A DNA stretch of 64,000 nt from Litoreibacter arenae DSM 19593 (GTDB lineage: Bacteria > Pseudomonadota > Alphaproteobacteria > Rhodobacterales > Rhodobacteraceae), in contig NZ_KE557306.1 in the NCBI RefSeq assembly GCF_000442275.2, positions 964,959 through 1,028,958 of the forward strand, read 5' to 3'. Numbering within the stretch: position 1 is the first letter of the stretch; each line of letters opens with the position of its first letter. The notes below the pieces were generated by a model. It had not been told where the DNA came from and ran no database searches. It worked only from the letters and a program-made list of their open reading frames with translations. Both the position numbers and the translations under genes were made by a program. Of the stretch, positions 9,603 through 20,391 are shown piece after piece.

Positions 9603-10196
9603 ATGCTGCTATTGATCGATAATTACGACAGTTTCACCTACAATCTGGTGCATTATTTCGGGGAGTTGGGCGCGCAGATGAAGGTCGTGCGCAATGACGC
9701 GATCAATGTGCAAGAGGCCATGGCCCTGCGCCCGCGCGGCATTGTCCTTAGCCCCGGCCCCAAGGCCCCCGCCGACGCGGGCATCTGTCTTGCCCTCACG
9801 CAGGCGGCGGCAGAGACGAAAACACCGCTGTTCGGGGTATGTCTCGGCCACCAGACCATCGGCGAGGCGTTCGGCGGCAAGGTCGTGCGCCACAGCGAAA
9901 TCGTGCACGGCAAGATGGGGCGCTACGTCCATGACAACAAGAGCGTGTTCAAAGGCCTGCCCTCGCCCTTCGAGGCGACACGCTACCATTCGCTGGTGGT
10001 AGACCGCGCCACCCTGCCCGACGCGCTGGAAATCACAGCGCAGCTGGAGGACGGCACCATCATGGGCCTGATGCACCGCGACTTGCCGATCCATGGCGTT
10101 CAGTTCCACCCCGAGAGCATCGCATCGCAGCACGGGCATCAGATGTTGCAGAACTTTCTCGACCTGTTGCCCGCAGGCGAAGGAGTGGCCGCATGA
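9603..10196 (+). CDS. trpG: Anthranilate synthase component II (glutamine amidotransferase)
   Basis: This 197-residue class I glutamine amidotransferase feeds ammonia to TrpE. The catalytic triad is visible: Cys80 in FGVCLGHQT, and His169 and Glu171 in FHPES. The N-terminus [15 protein letters not shown] is standard. Two ATG codons in a row (9600, 9603) are possible; the second is seven bases from AAAGGG and gives the usual N-terminus. A GTG at 9570 would add eleven residues that are not family-like. The 178 bases upstream show no leader peptide with a Trp-codon run, so classical attenuation is not supported. Confidence 0.96.
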   Translation: MLLLIDNYDSFTYNLVHYFGELGAQMKVVRNDAINVQEAMALRPRGIVLSPGPKAPADAGICLALTQAAAETKTPLFGVCLGHQTIGEAFGGKVVRHSEIVHGKMGRYVHDNKSVFKGLPSPFEATRYHSLVVDRATLPDALEITAQLEDGTIMGLMHRDLPIHGVQFHPESIASQHGHQMLQNFLDLLPAGEGVAA

Positions 10197-11212
10197 GTGA
10201 CAGCCTCAAGCCGCTGATCGGGATTGCCGCCGACCGTCCCCTGACCCGTGACGAAGCCGAGGTCGCGTTCAAGGCGCTGTTCGAGGGCCGCGCCACCCCC
10301 AGCCAGATCGGCGGGTTGCTGATGGCCTTGCGCACCCGTGGCGAAACAGTCGAGGAATACGCCGCCGCCGCTACCGTGATGCGCGCCAAGTGTCACGCGG
10401 TCGACGCCCCTGACGGCGCGATCGACATTGTCGGCACCGGTGGCGACGGCATGGGCACGCTGAATATCTCGACGGCCACCGCCTTTGTCGTGGCGGGTGC
10501 CGGTGTCGTGGTGGCCAAGCACGGCAACCGCAACCTGTCGTCCAAATCCGGCGCAGCGGACGCGTTGGGGGCGATGGGTATCAACGTGATGGTGGGGGCC
10601 GACGTGGTCAGCCGCGCCATCTCGCAAATCGGCATCGGCTTTATGATGGCCCCCATGCACCATCCCGCCATTGCCCATGTCATGCCCACCCGCACCGAGC
10701 TTGGCACGCGCACGATCTTCAACATCCTCGGCCCCCTGACCAATCCGGCGGGCGTGAAACGGCAGCTGACCGGTGCATTCTCCGCCGACCTGATCCGCCC
10801 GATGGCAGAGACCTTGCTGGCGCTCGGCTCGGAGAAAGCGTGGCTGGTCCATGGCGGCGACGGCACGGATGAATTGGCGATCTCGGCACCCTCCAAGGTC
10901 GCGGTGCTGGAGGACGGCGCGGTGCGTGACATGGAAATCGCGCCGGAGGATGCAGGCCTTACCCCGCACCCGTTCGAGGATATCATCGGCGGCACACCCG
11001 AAGAAAACGCCCATGCGTTCCGCGCCTTGCTGGCGGGCGAAGCGTCGGCCTATCGCGATGCGGTGCTGCTGAATTCGGCTGCGGCACTGGTCGTGGCCGA
11101 CAAGTCCGCTAACTTGCGTGAGGGTGTGGACATGGCCCGCGCCAGCATCGACAGTGGTGCAGCCAAAGCCAAGGTCGATGCCTTGGCGAAATTTACCTCG
11201 GAGGCCAAATGA
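10193..11212 (+). CDS. trpD: Anthranilate phosphoribosyltransferase
   Basis: The 339-residue enzyme joins anthranilate to PRPP, the second committed step of tryptophan synthesis. The glycine-rich PRPP motif [14 protein letters not shown] is at about residues 81-94, and the anthranilate/PRPP loop [17 protein letters not shown] is at about 106-122. The start codon overlaps the trpG stop (ATGA), and its own stop overlaps the trpC start in the same way, so trpG-trpD-trpC are translationally coupled. Length and motifs are normal. Confidence 0.97.
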   Translation: MSDSLKPLIGIAADRPLTRDEAEVAFKALFEGRATPSQIGGLLMALRTRGETVEEYAAAATVMRAKCHAVDAPDGAIDIVGTGGDGMGTLNISTATAFVVAGAGVVVAKHGNRNLSSKSGAADALGAMGINVMVGADVVSRAISQIGIGFMMAPMHHPAIAHVMPTRTELGTRTIFNILGPLTNPAGVKRQLTGAFSADLIRPMAETLLALGSEKAWLVHGGDGTDELAISAPSKVAVLEDGAVRDMEIAPEDAGLTPHPFEDIIGGTPEENAHAFRALLAGEASAYRDAVLLNSAAALVVADKSANLREGVDMARASIDSGAAKAKVDALAKFTSEAK

Positions 11213-12024
11213 GCACCCCTACCATTCTGGAAAAGATCAAGGCCTACAAACTTGAAGAGATCGCCGCCCGCAAAGCGGAACGCAGCATCGAGGATCTGGA
11301 AGCCGACGCCGCGGACGCCCCCGAGCCTCGCGGCTTTGCCGAGGCGCTGTCCGACGCCGCGATCAGCGGCTACGGCCTGATCGCCGAGATCAAGAAAGCC
11401 AGCCCGTCCAAGGGCCTGATCCGCGAGGATTTCGACGTGCCGGAACTGGCGAAAGCCTACGCCGCAGGCGGCGCGACTTGTCTCAGCGTGCTGACAGACG
11501 GACCGTCCTTTCAGGGCGCGGACGAGTTTCTGCGGCAGGCCCATGACGCCTGCGATCTGCCGATCCTGCGCAAGGATTTCCTTTACGATCCTTATCAGGT
11601 CGTGGAGTCCCGTGCGCTTGGCGCGGATTGCATCCTGATTATCATGGCCTCAGTGGATGACGTGCTGGCGCATGAGTTGGAGGATACCGCAACGCGGCTG
11701 GGCATGGACGTGCTGGTAGAGGTTCACAACGCCGAGGAGCTAGAGCGTGCGATGAACTTTAACAGCACGCTTCTGGGCATCAACAACCGTGATCTGCACA
11801 CGTTCGAGGTGACGCTTGATACGACGCGCAAACTGGCGCGGCAGGTGGCGGAGGACAAGCTGATCATCGCCGAAAGCGGGTTGTTCGAGCCGACCGACCT
11901 GTCCGACCTTGCCCGCTACGGCGCGCGGTGCTTCCTGATCGGCGAAAGCCTGATGCGGCAAGAGGACGTGGCCCAGGCGACCCGCCATATCCTCAGCGAC
12001 AAGCCCATGACCGGAGGTCTCTAG
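11209..12024 (+). CDS. trpC: Indole-3-glycerol phosphate synthase
   Basis: The 271-residue TIM-barrel enzyme closes the indole ring. It shows [12 protein letters not shown] (about 60-71) with the catalytic lysine, [11 protein letters not shown] (about 121-131), [11 protein letters not shown] (about 186-196) and the phosphate-binding IAESGLF near 223. It is a stand-alone TrpC with no TrpF fusion, as usual in Alphaproteobacteria. moaC begins at the very next base after its TAG, so the tryptophan and molybdopterin genes form one run. Confidence 0.97.
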   Translation: MSTPTILEKIKAYKLEEIAARKAERSIEDLEADAADAPEPRGFAEALSDAAISGYGLIAEIKKASPSKGLIREDFDVPELAKAYAAGGATCLSVLTDGPSFQGADEFLRQAHDACDLPILRKDFLYDPYQVVESRALGADCILIIMASVDDVLAHELEDTATRLGMDVLVEVHNAEELERAMNFNSTLLGINNRDLHTFEVTLDTTRKLARQVAEDKLIIAESGLFEPTDLSDLARYGARCFLIGESLMRQEDVAQATRHILSDKPMTGGL

Positions 12025-12504
12025 ATGTCCGAGCTGACCCATTTCGACGGGGACGGGAATGCGCATATGGTCGATGTGTCGGACAAGGCCGTGACCTCGC
12101 GCATCGCGGTGGCCGAGGGCTGCGTGAAGATGAATGCCGACACCTTCGCCCTGATCGCGGAGGGCCGCGCCAAGAAAGGCGACGTGTTGTCGGTCGCGCG
12201 TCTGGCGGGGATCATGGGGGCCAAGAAATGCTCCGAGTTGATCCCGCTTTGCCACCCATTGCCGATCACCAAGGTTGCGGTCGATCTGGTACCGGATGCC
12301 TCACTGCCGGGGGTCCGGATCGAGGCGACGGTTAAGACCACAGGGCAAACCGGCGTGGAGATGGAGGCGCTGACCGCCGTATCCACTGCCGCATTGACGG
12401 TCTACGACATGGTAAAAGCCGCTGATAAAACCATGGAGATCAGCAACATACGTCTCGTCCTTAAAGACGGTGGCAAGTCCGGTCTGTTTGAGGCCAAGCG
12501 GTAA
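12025..12504 (+). CDS. moaC: Cyclic pyranopterin monophosphate synthase
   Basis: The 159-residue protein carries out the second half of cyclic pyranopterin formation from the MoaA product in molybdenum-cofactor synthesis. Family motifs are [17 protein letters not shown] (about 70-86) and [16 protein letters not shown] (about 109-124), followed by [13 protein letters not shown] with the conserved lysines. No moaA is nearby. The gene abuts trpC and overlaps moeA by one base (TAATG). Confidence 0.96.
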   Translation: MSELTHFDGDGNAHMVDVSDKAVTSRIAVAEGCVKMNADTFALIAEGRAKKGDVLSVARLAGIMGAKKCSELIPLCHPLPITKVAVDLVPDASLPGVRIEATVKTTGQTGVEMEALTAVSTAALTVYDMVKAADKTMEISNIRLVLKDGGKSGLFEAKR

Positions 12505-13676
12505 TGATTTCAGTGTCGGAAGCGCTGGCCGCCGTTCTGGACCTTGGCGCGCCTGTCGAGGTGGAACATGTGCCGCTGGATCAGGCCGATGGCCGCGTAT
12601 TGGCGCAAGACGTCGCCGCGACGCGCGACCAACCTCCGTTTTCGGCCTCCGCCATGGATGGCTACGCGGTTGCGACCGCAGATGTGACTGAGGGGGATCG
12701 TTTCACCGTTATCGGCGAGGCTGCCGCCGGTCACCGGTTCGAACGGACCATCGGTTCAGGCGAAGCGGTGCGCATCTTCACCGGCGCTCCGTTGCCCGGT
12801 GGCGGCGTGCGGGTAATCATTCAGGAAGACGTGACGCGCGAAGATGATGCGATCACTGTGGGCGGGAAACTTGGTGCCGGTCATCATGTGCGCCCTGCGG
12901 GAGGTGATTTCAAAGCGGGCGACGTTCTGTCCGCCCCGCGCAGATTGAGCCCATCCGACGTGGCTTTGCTGGCCTCGATGAATGTCCCTTTCGTGCCCGT
13001 CCGCCGACATCCAGTTGTCGCGATCATTGCGACGGGGGACGAGTTGGTGAGTGCTGGCGGGACGCCGCGTGACGACCAGATCATCGCCTCCAACTCGCTG
13101 GGTCTTGCGGCCATGTTCCGCCGCGCTGGTGCGACGGCGCGCGTGTTGCCTATTGCGAAAGACACGCCGTCTTCGCTGAAAATGGACCTGTCCTTGGCCG
13201 AAGGGGCTGACCTGCTGGTCACCATTGGCGGGGCATCGGTGGGCGACCACGACATTGTGGCCGAGGTGGCCGAAAGCATGGGGCTGGAGCGGCAGTTCTA
13301 CAAGGTAGCCATGCGTCCCGGCAAACCGCTGATGGCGGGATGGATTGGCGGCATGGCGATGATTGGACTGCCCGGAAATCCCGTGTCATCAATGGTTTGT
13401 GGAGAAGTTTTCATTCGCCCCTTGCTCGACAAGTATCTGGGCTTGCCCAGTGGCCCGCGCGCCCGTATCGAGCTGCCTCTGACGGAGCCGCTTGAGGCGA
13501 ACAGCCAGCGCGAACACTACATGCGGGCGGTTGTTGAGAACGGGACCGTTCGGGCGTTCGCACGTCAGGACAGCTCGCTTTTGACAGTGCTGGCGCAAGC
13601 CAATGCCCTGATCGTCCGCCCGCCCGGCGATCCGGCCCGCAACGTGGGAGAGCCGGTGCAGGTTATCGCTTTGTAG
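12504..13676 (+). CDS. moeA: Molybdopterin molybdenumtransferase
   Basis: The 390-residue MoeA inserts molybdenum into adenylated molybdopterin. Visible motifs are SASAMDGYAV (about 48-57), TGDELVSAGG (about 177-186) and the MPT-binding domain signature TIGGASVGDHD (about 237-247), followed by MRPGKPLMAGW and GLPGNPVSS. Domain order and length fit the family. The promoter of lexA begins four bases after its stop codon, so the lexA control region is squeezed into an 83-bp gap. Confidence 0.96.
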   Translation: MISVSEALAAVLDLGAPVEVEHVPLDQADGRVLAQDVAATRDQPPFSASAMDGYAVATADVTEGDRFTVIGEAAAGHRFERTIGSGEAVRIFTGAPLPGGGVRVIIQEDVTREDDAITVGGKLGAGHHVRPAGGDFKAGDVLSAPRRLSPSDVALLASMNVPFVPVRRHPVVAIIATGDELVSAGGTPRDDQIIASNSLGLAAMFRRAGATARVLPIAKDTPSSLKMDLSLAEGADLLVTIGGASVGDHDIVAEVAESMGLERQFYKVAMRPGKPLMAGWIGGMAMIGLPGNPVSSMVCGEVFIRPLLDKYLGLPSGPRARIELPLTEPLEANSQREHYMRAVVENGTVRAFARQDSSLLTVLAQANALIVRPPGDPARNVGEPVQVIAL

Positions 13677-13679
13677 GCG

Positions 13680-13708
13680 TTGACACAAAACGGGAACAAC
13701 GGTAGAAC
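13680..13708 (+). promoter_or_regulatory. lexA promoter with alphaproteobacterial SOS box
   Basis: A -35 hexamer TTGACA (13680-13685), a 17-base spacer and a -10 hexamer TAGAAC (13703-13708) form a good sigma-70 promoter 52 bases before the lexA ATG. An SOS box GAAC-N7-GAAC (13694-13708), the reverse reading of GTTC-N7-GTTC known for alphaproteobacterial LexA, lies over the spacer and the -10. A third GAAC follows at 13715-13718 with spacing six. LexA bound here would block RNA polymerase, giving autoregulation. Confidence 0.85.
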
Positions 13709-13759
13709 AACAGGGAACATGGCGCAAAAATGCGCCGCCATTCAGGGAGTTCTGAGCCG

Positions 13760-14446
13760 ATGCTGACGAAGAAACAGCTGGACCTGTTGAAATTCATCCA
13801 TGGCCGCATTCAACGTGACGGGGTTCCGCCCTCGTTCGACGAAATGAAAGATGCGCTGGACTTGCGCTCGAAGTCGGGGATTCACCGCCTGATCACGGCG
13901 TTGGAAGAGCGCGGTTTCATTCAACGTCTGGCGCATAAGGCGCGGGCGCTGGAGATCATCAAACTGCCCGACGCGATGGAAGGGAACGGCTTTACCCCTC
14001 GGATCATTGAGGGCGACCGCCCTGCCGCTAATCCCGCCGCAATGGCGCTTGAAGGCGTGCATGCGCTGGAACTTCCGGTGATGGGCCGCATCGCTGCGGG
14101 TACGCCAATCGAGGCGATCAGCGAAGTGTCGCATCATGTGGCAGTACCCGGCTCGATGCTTGCGGGGAGCGGCCATCATTATGCGCTGGAGGTCAAAGGC
14201 GACTCCATGATCGAGGCTGGCATCAATGACGGCGACGTGGTCGTCATCCGCGAACAGATCACCGCCAACAACGGCGATATTGTCGTGGCCTTGGTCGAGG
14301 ATCAGGAAGCCACCTTGAAACGCTTCCGGCGGCATGGATCGTCCATCGCGCTGGAGCCTGCGAACTCTGCTTATGAAACCCGTGTCCTGCCTGATCACAT
14401 GGTCAAGGTGCAGGGACGTCTGGTCGGATTGATCCGCTCCTACTGA
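13760..14446 (+). CDS. lexA: SOS-response repressor LexA
   Basis: The 228-residue repressor has an N-terminal winged helix-turn-helix (about 1-70, with [21 protein letters not shown] as recognition region) and a C-terminal S24 self-cleavage domain. The scissile bond is Ala113-Gly114 in GRIAAGTP, the nucleophile is Ser149 in KGDSMIEAG, and the general base is Lys187 in ATLKRF. All are intact, so RecA-stimulated cleavage should work. The ATG at 13760 is chosen because it gives the canonical MLTKKQ start; a GTG/ATG further up would add ten unrelated residues. Its last seven bases overlap the convergent comEC. Confidence 0.97.
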   Translation: MLTKKQLDLLKFIHGRIQRDGVPPSFDEMKDALDLRSKSGIHRLITALEERGFIQRLAHKARALEIIKLPDAMEGNGFTPRIIEGDRPAANPAAMALEGVHALELPVMGRIAAGTPIEAISEVSHHVAVPGSMLAGSGHHYALEVKGDSMIEAGINDGDVVVIREQITANNGDIVVALVEDQEATLKRFRRHGSSIALEPANSAYETRVLPDHMVKVQGRLVGLIRSY

Positions 14447-16524
14447 CGTCGCTTGCGCGGTTTGGGAACCCACAGCCGGTCGCCTTGGCGGGACCGGCTG
14501 TTTTCATATCTCAGGCCGGTTTTAGTTTCGTAAATGGCCACCGACCCACCTGTCAGAAAATCTGCGCCGCTCCATCCCTGACACCCTTCGGGCAAGAAAT
14601 CCGTGAGACGTGGCAGCACCACCAGATCGTTGGTCGCACAGGCTTGTGCAAGGTCGATCTTCTCAGGGTTCGCCGCGTTGAAGACGAGCTTCACACCGTT
14701 CAGGTTCACACGCAGGTCATTGGCGGCAAAACCGGCCCGCGTGGCGGCGTGAGCCTGATCTCCTGTGTCGCCATCGTTTTCCAGCCACACCTGCGCGGAA
14801 AAACCATCGCCTTTTGGCTTGTTCAAAGCGCGTCCACCTTCGCCGAGGACTCCGATGAGGCGACCCGTTTCGGAGATCAGCACCGTTGGCCGTTCTGTCG
14901 ACGCCCAAAACAGCAATGCGGCACAAATCGGCAATAGGCCGATCAAGCGCCCTGCCCCTTGCCAAAGACAGAGGAACAGCCCTCCAAGCGCCACGAGCGG
15001 CAAGACATGCACGGATGGGGCCATAATCGCACGCGTGCTGCCGTTTAGCCCCGCAACGAAGTCGGCGACGCCCAGTATCCATGCCAGCCCAAGTTCCATG
15101 ACCGCCAAGCCAGCCGCTTCCAGCCCAAAGGGTGCCAGTAAGCCCGCCAGCAATGCGCCGGGCATAACAACGAACCCCATCACCGGAACAGACAGCAAGT
15201 TGGCGAGCAGGCCGTATTGCGACACCTGATTGAAATGCGCGGCCCCAAAGGGCGCAGTCGCAGCGCCTGCGATGAAGGATGAGACCAGCAAGGCCACAAC
15301 GCCCGAAAGCCACTTGGGGACGCGCAAGAATGTCCCGCGGTCCCGTATGGCTCCGAAGACTGCCACCAAGGCTATGGTCGCTGCGAACGACATTTGAAAC
15401 CCCGGCCCGACAAGCGCCTGCGGGGTAGTTACCAAAATCACGAGAGCCGCCATGGCCACCGCCCTGAGCGACAGCGCCGGTCGCTCCAGACAGATGGCCA
15501 GCAACATGACCGACACCATGATGAACGCTCTCTGCGTCGCAACGCTGGCACCGGAGATGCCAAGGTAGACCAGCGCGGCGGCAAAGGCGGCGACGGCGGC
15601 GACCTTACGGATCGGAAGTCTGAGAGACGCAGCGGGGATTGCCGCGAGGCAAAGCCTTATCACCGCGAACACGGCCCCCGTAAGCAGCCCCATATGCAGC
15701 CCCGAAATCGCAAGCAGATGAGCCAGATTGGACGCGCGCAGAATTTCCAGCGCGGACGCATCCAGATCAGACCTGTCTCCGGTGATGATAGCGGCAGCGA
15801 ACGGACCTTCGCGCATCGACATGCGGGACTTGATCCCCTCCGACAAGGCGCGGCGGATCGTGTAGAGGCGCAAGGCCGCATCCGCATTCTCTATCGCCGC
15901 AGGCTTGTATCTGAGCATGGGATTGCGGGTATAACCCAACGCTCCCAACTGCTGAAACCAAAGGTGGCGCTGGAAGTCGAAGCCGCCCGGCTCGACGGGA
16001 CCCGATGGCGGACCCAGATGGCCCGTTGTGATCACAACATCCCCCGGCGTGAAAGTCGTGCCCATATCGGGCCCATGCAGCGAGACCCGCACCTTCACCG
16101 GCGTCCGCGCAGGCGGCACGCGCGAAAGCCGGACATTGTCGAGAGTGAGGCGCATTTTCTCGGAGGCCGACTTGTCGATGGCAATGATACGCCCCTCGAT
16201 GGGTCCGTAGTAGCGGTACGACAGGACGGGGGCAGCAACCGCATGGGCCTTGTATGTCGCCACCACAGCCCCTGTAAGCGACAGGGTCAGCGCCCACAAA
16301 ACGAGGGAGACCCAGCTGCCCCGGTGGCATCCGCGCCAGACCGCCACAAGCCAGCATAACAGCAGCACGGCGGCGCATAGGCCCAATCCCCATAAGGGTG
16401 GCTCCTGCATCAAGCTGAAATAAATTCCGATGCCGACGCCCAGACAGACCGGTGCCCACGGGAACAGGTGCGATTGCTGACGTCCAAAGCTTCCGGATAC
16501 AGCGTGCAGCACCGCGAGGACCAA
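14440..16524 (-). CDS. comEC: ComEC/Rec2-family DNA-uptake membrane protein
   Basis: The roughly 694-residue polytopic protein has an N-terminal DUF4131 region (two or three membrane helices, then a soluble OB-like part, about 20-200) and a Competence domain (about 230-510) with the signature [17 protein letters not shown] near residue 265. The C-terminal 150 residues are soluble. I do not find the LDVGQGD / HxHxDH metallo-beta-lactamase signature there, so the nuclease-like domain is absent or strongly degraded. ComEC forms the inner-membrane channel for single-stranded DNA. The start is uncertain: the furthest candidate is a TTG at 16524 and a GTG lies four codons in; neither has a clear ribosome site. 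Confidence 0.85.
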   Translation of the reverse strand: MVLAVLHAVSGSFGRQQSHLFPWAPVCLGVGIGIYFSLMQEPPLWGLGLCAAVLLLCWLVAVWRGCHRGSWVSLVLWALTLSLTGAVVATYKAHAVAAPVLSYRYYGPIEGRIIAIDKSASEKMRLTLDNVRLSRVPPARTPVKVRVSLHGPDMGTTFTPGDVVITTGHLGPPSGPVEPGGFDFQRHLWFQQLGALGYTRNPMLRYKPAAIENADAALRLYTIRRALSEGIKSRMSMREGPFAAAIITGDRSDLDASALEILRASNLAHLLAISGLHMGLLTGAVFAVIRLCLAAIPAASLRLPIRKVAAVAAFAAALVYLGISGASVATQRAFIMVSVMLLAICLERPALSLRAVAMAALVILVTTPQALVGPGFQMSFAATIALVAVFGAIRDRGTFLRVPKWLSGVVALLVSSFIAGAATAPFGAAHFNQVSQYGLLANLLSVPVMGFVVMPGALLAGLLAPFGLEAAGLAVMELGLAWILGVADFVAGLNGSTRAIMAPSVHVLPLVALGGLFLCLWQGAGRLIGLLPICAALLFWASTERPTVLISETGRLIGVLGEGGRALNKPKGDGFSAQVWLENDGDTGDQAHAATRAGFAANDLRVNLNGVKLVFNAANPEKIDLAQACATNDLVVLPRLTDFLPEGCQGWSGADFLTGGSVAIYETKTGLRYENSRSRQGDRLWVPKPRKRRQ

Positions 16525-16663
16525 GGACGGTCGCGTGACGTCAGCTGCTCTTGTCTCAATCGTTTCTATTGCCTACACCTGAGCGCCAACGAGCTGGCCT
16601 TTCAGGCCATGCTCCCCTGTGCAAGTCCTGCCCGAACATGCTTTCCAAAAGGTTAAACTCTCG

Positions 16664-18067
16664 ATGACAGACGCCCCCGTGGTCACCCGCTTCGCCCCTT
16701 CGCCAACCGGCTACCTGCATATCGGGGGCGCCCGCACCGCCTTGTTCAACTGGCTGTATGCGCGGGGACGTGGCGGCAAATTCTTGTTGCGGATCGAGGA
16801 TACGGACCGCGCAAGATCCACGCCGGAGGCGACGCAAGCCATTCTGGACGGCCTGACATGGCTGGGACTGGATTGGGACGGCGACGCCGTCAGCCAGTTC
16901 GAGAGCGCCGAGCGTCATGCCGAGGTCGCGCGGGAAATGCTTGCGGCAGGCACCGCTTACAAATGCTTTTCGACGCAAGAGGAAATCGAGGCATTCCGCG
17001 AAGCCGCTCGGGCCGAGGGGCGCTCGACCCTGTTCCGCTCGCCTTGGCGCGACGTGGCGGATGCCGATCATCCAGACGGCCCTTATGTTATCCGCATCAA
17101 AGCGCCGCAAACTGGCGCGATCACAATCAAGGACGCCGTCCAGGGCGACGTAACTTGGAAGGCGGACACGCTGGACGACATGGTGCTCCTCCGGTCCGAT
17201 GGAAGCCCTGTCTACATGCTGGCGGTGGTCGTGGATGACCATGACATGGGCGTGACGCATGTAATCCGCGGCGATGATCATCTGGCGAACGCGGCGCGTC
17301 AGTCGATGATCTATACGGCAATGGGCTGGGATCTACCTGTCTTCGCACATATCCCGTTGATCCATGGTCCGGATGGCAAAAAACTTTCCAAACGCCACGG
17401 CGCGTTGGGGGTGATGGAATACGCCGCCATGGGCTATACGCCTGCCGGTATGCGCAATTATCTGGCACGGCTGGGGTGGAGCCATGGCGACGACGAAGTG
17501 TTCACGACCGAAAAGGCGCTGGAATGGTTCGACCTTGGTGGCATCGGCAAAGCGCCTGCACGGCTCGACTTTAAGAAAATGGAAAACATTAACCGCCATC
17601 ACATCGGCATGAGTGATTCCGAGACCATGCTGCGTGATGTGCAAAATTACCTTGCGGCAATCGGCGAGTCCCCGTTGCCTGACGACAAGGCAACGGCATT
17701 TGTGCAGGCTTTCGGTCAGATGGATGTTGCCGACAAAACCGTCGGGGATTTGCTGGGGAAATTTGCATTTGTGCTCGATGAGCCGCCCTTCACGCTGGAT
17801 GAGAAGGCCGAGAAACTGCTTGACCCGGTATCCCGTGGTATACTGACGCAATTGACGCCGCACCTGCAAACTGCTAGCTGGAACCGCGAGGAGTTGGAGC
17901 AAACCGTGACGAAGTTCGCCGAGGCTCAGGAACTCAAATTCGGGAAACTTGCAGGCCCGCTTCGGGTTGCGCTTTCGGGCCGCGCGGTTTCCCCAAGCGT
18001 CTTTGACATGATGATGGTCTTGGGACGTGACGAAACACTTGCCCGACTGGTTGCAGTCGATAGTTGA
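16664..18067 (+). CDS. gltX: Glutamate--tRNA ligase
   Basis: The 467-residue class I aminoacyl-tRNA synthetase has the HIGH-type motif HIGG at residues 19-22 and the KLSKR loop at 240-244. The C-terminal anticodon-binding domain follows from about residue 330. The ATG at 16664 gives the standard N-terminus ([16 protein letters not shown]); an earlier frame start at 16619 lacks support. It is divergent from comEC and lies 118 bp upstream of gltA. Whether a second, non-discriminating GluRS exists elsewhere cannot be seen. Confidence 0.96.
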   Translation: MTDAPVVTRFAPSPTGYLHIGGARTALFNWLYARGRGGKFLLRIEDTDRARSTPEATQAILDGLTWLGLDWDGDAVSQFESAERHAEVAREMLAAGTAYKCFSTQEEIEAFREAARAEGRSTLFRSPWRDVADADHPDGPYVIRIKAPQTGAITIKDAVQGDVTWKADTLDDMVLLRSDGSPVYMLAVVVDDHDMGVTHVIRGDDHLANAARQSMIYTAMGWDLPVFAHIPLIHGPDGKKLSKRHGALGVMEYAAMGYTPAGMRNYLARLGWSHGDDEVFTTEKALEWFDLGGIGKAPARLDFKKMENINRHHIGMSDSETMLRDVQNYLAAIGESPLPDDKATAFVQAFGQMDVADKTVGDLLGKFAFVLDEPPFTLDEKAEKLLDPVSRGILTQLTPHLQTASWNREELEQTVTKFAEAQELKFGKLAGPLRVALSGRAVSPSVFDMMMVLGRDETLARLVAVDS

Positions 18068-18130
18068 TGCTCCAAGCCGCATTCGGTGGCAGATGACAAG
18101 ATAATAAGACTTAGGTGGCCGATAACGCCA

Positions 18131-18164
18131 TATATAACAGGAGGTTGCGACCGCGTTCACCTCC
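18131..18164 (+). promoter_or_regulatory. Possible -10 element and small leader hairpin before gltA
   Basis: The gap between gltX and gltA holds an AT-rich TATATAAC (18131-18138) that could be a -10 element; the -35 region (CTTAGG, 17 bases upstream) is poor. Directly after it, GGAGGT (18140-18145) and ACCTCC (18159-18164) could pair as a six-base stem just downstream of the expected transcript start. This is only a suggestion that gltA has its own promoter; no operator for a known regulator is recognised. Confidence 0.3.
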
Positions 18165-18185
18165 GGACACACGAAAGGTGAATGT

Positions 18186-19475
18186 ATGTCAGACAAGACC
18201 GCACGACTGATAATTGGCAATGAAGAGATCGAATTGCCAATCCTGACCCCGACTGCTGGACCTGATGTGGTCGACATCAGAAAGCTCTACTCCAAGGGCG
18301 GCGTATTCACCTATGATCCCGGCTTTACTTCGACCGCCGCTTGCGACAGCACCATCACCTTCATCGACGGTGACAAGGGTGAATTGCTGCACCGCGGCTA
18401 CCCAATCGACCAGTTGGCCGAAAAGTCTCATTTTCTCGAAGTTTGCTTTCTGCTTCTCTACGGCGAATTGCCCTCCGCCGCCGAGTTGGAGGATTTCGAA
18501 GCCCGTGTGACCCGTCACACTATGGTGCACGAACAAATGCACAACTTCTTCCGCGGCTTCCGCCGCGACGCGCACCCCATGGCGACGCTCGTGGGTGTGG
18601 TCGGCGCGATGTCCGCGTTCTACCATGATAGCACCGATATCAACGACGACTGGCAGCGCGAAGTTGCCGCGATCCGGCTGATTGCCAAGCTGCCGACGAT
18701 CGCTTCGATGGCGTTCAAGTATTCGATCGGTCAGCCGTTCGTGTACCCGCGCAACGATCTCGATTACGCGGCAAACTTCTTGCACATGTGCTTCTCGGTT
18801 CCCGCCGAGAAATACGAGGTCGATCCGATCCTCGCCCGTGCCATGGACCGCATCTTCACGCTCCATGCCGATCACGAGCAAAACGCGTCTACATCAACCG
18901 TGCGCCTTGCGTCGTCATCCGGTGCCAACCCGTTCGCCTGTATCGCCGCAGGTATCGCATGTCTGTGGGGTCCGGCACATGGCGGCGCCAATCAGGCCTG
19001 CCTGGAGATGCTGGAGGAAATCGGCACCGTCGACCGCATCCCCGAGTATATCGCGCGTGCAAAGGATAAGGACGACCCATTCCGCCTGATGGGCTTTGGC
19101 CACCGCGTCTACAAGAACTTCGACCCGCGCGCGAAGGTGATGAAGCAGTCCGCCGACGAAGTTCTTGATCTTCTGGGCATCGAGGACAACCCCAAGTTGC
19201 AGGTCGCCAAAGAGCTTGAGAAACAGGCGCTGAACGATCCTTACTTCGCCGAGAAAAAACTGTTCCCCAACGTGGACTTCTACTCCGGCATCATTCTGGA
19301 GGCGATGGGCTTCCCGACCTCGATGTTCACACCGATCTTCGCGCTGGCGCGCACAGTGGGTTGGATTTCGCAATGGAAAGAACAAATTTCCGACCCAAAA
19401 CTGAAGATCGGACGGCCTCGCCAGCTCTATAAGGGCGAAACGCTTCGCGACTATGTCGACATCGAAAACCGCTAA
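18186..19475 (+). CDS. gltA: Citrate synthase (type II)
   Basis: The 429-residue enzyme condenses oxaloacetate and acetyl-CoA at the entry of the TCA cycle. The conserved catalytic signature [18 protein letters not shown] is at about residues 303-320, with an active-site His earlier in [15 protein letters not shown] (about 261-275). The length and N-terminal beta-domain fit the hexameric, NADH-sensitive Gram-negative form. The start has GAAAGGTGA just upstream, and the gene ends in a strong terminator. Confidence 0.97.
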   Translation: MSDKTARLIIGNEEIELPILTPTAGPDVVDIRKLYSKGGVFTYDPGFTSTAACDSTITFIDGDKGELLHRGYPIDQLAEKSHFLEVCFLLLYGELPSAAELEDFEARVTRHTMVHEQMHNFFRGFRRDAHPMATLVGVVGAMSAFYHDSTDINDDWQREVAAIRLIAKLPTIASMAFKYSIGQPFVYPRNDLDYAANFLHMCFSVPAEKYEVDPILARAMDRIFTLHADHEQNASTSTVRLASSSGANPFACIAAGIACLWGPAHGGANQACLEMLEEIGTVDRIPEYIARAKDKDDPFRLMGFGHRVYKNFDPRAKVMKQSADEVLDLLGIEDNPKLQVAKELEKQALNDPYFAEKKLFPNVDFYSGIILEAMGFPTSMFTPIFALARTVGWISQWKEQISDPKLKIGRPRQLYKGETLRDYVDIENR

Positions 19476-19480
19476 TATAA

Positions 19481-19511
19481 ATAAGGCCACCTTCGGGTGG
19501 CCTTATTTTTG
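19481..19511 (+). terminator. Rho-independent terminator of gltA
   Basis: A perfect 11-bp stem (ATAAGGCCACC / GGTGGCCTTAT, 19481-19491 and 19496-19506) closes a TTCG tetraloop and is followed by TTTTTG. It starts five bases after the gltA stop. The A-rich side could also serve as a weaker terminator for the convergent enoyl-CoA hydratase gene. Confidence 0.95.
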
Positions 19512-19528
19512 TTGGATGGGATGAGGCG

Positions 19529-20305
19529 TCAGCGACCCTCGTAGTTCGCCGCACGTTTATCCAGAAACGCCAATACGCCCTCTCGGAAATCATGGGTCTT
19601 GCCGCACTCGCCTTGAAGCTTCGCTTCAAGCAATAGCTGCTTCTCCAGATCATTGTCGAAACTGGACCGGATGATCTTCTTAACCCGCGTGTAGGCTTCT
19701 GTTGGCCCGTTCGCCAGATAGCTGGCACGGTCGCGCCAGTGCTGCGCAAAGCTGTCATCGGGCACAGCTTCCCAGATCATCCCCATGGCGCTGGCCTGCT
19801 CGGCGGTAAGCGGTTCTGCGAACAGCGCGGCCCCCATCGCTTTTGCCATGCCGATCTGACGCGGAAGAAAGTAGCTGCCACCCGCATCCGGGATCAAACC
19901 GATCCGCGTAAATGCTTGCAAAAAGACCGCGGATTGGGTCGCAATCACAACATCAGCCGCCAAGGCAAGGTTGGCCCCTGCCCCCGCCGCCGGCCCGTTC
20001 ACCGCCGAAATAGTCGGTATCCGGCAGTTATAAATTGCCATCAACATCGGCACATACTCGTCGCGCAACGTCCGTTCCAGATCGGTGGAGGCGACAGTGG
20101 CGCGATCTCCCAGATCCTGCCCGGAACAGAACGCACGACCCTTGCCGGTCAAAACCAGAACCCGCGCCTCGCTCTCGGCGGCCTTGACCGCGTGCAATAT
20201 CTCGGCGCGCATTTGCGTGTTCAGGGCGTTCATCACCTCGTCGCGTGTGAATTCGATCACCGCCACATTATCGGCAATGCTGAGCCGCAGGGTTTCGTAT
20301 TGCAT
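19529..20305 (-). CDS. Enoyl-CoA hydratase/isomerase family protein
   Basis: The 258-residue crotonase-fold protein has the oxyanion-hole segments GRAFCSGQDL (about 57-66) and NGPAAGAGANLALAADVV (about 103-120). A glutamate-containing catalytic segment follows, with IPDAGGSYFLPRQIG (about 138-152). The GLIPDAGGSYFL pattern resembles PaaG-type 2-(1,2-epoxyphenylacetyl)-CoA isomerase or short-chain enoyl-CoA hydratases; the exact substrate is open, and no paa genes are nearby. The ATG at 20305 is chosen for GGAG eight bases upstream, over a GTG at 20338. Confidence 0.88.
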   Translation of the reverse strand: MQYETLRLSIADNVAVIEFTRDEVMNALNTQMRAEILHAVKAAESEARVLVLTGKGRAFCSGQDLGDRATVASTDLERTLRDEYVPMLMAIYNCRIPTISAVNGPAAGAGANLALAADVVIATQSAVFLQAFTRIGLIPDAGGSYFLPRQIGMAKAMGAALFAEPLTAEQASAMGMIWEAVPDDSFAQHWRDRASYLANGPTEAYTRVKKIIRSSFDNDLEKQLLLEAKLQGECGKTHDFREGVLAFLDKRAANYEGR

Positions 20306-20391
20306 CGGCACGTCTCCAAATTCTGTGTTGCCGCTCACGATAGCGAACCGGTCAGTTCAGAAAAAGCGAAACGCGCCGTCACGCGGCAGAT

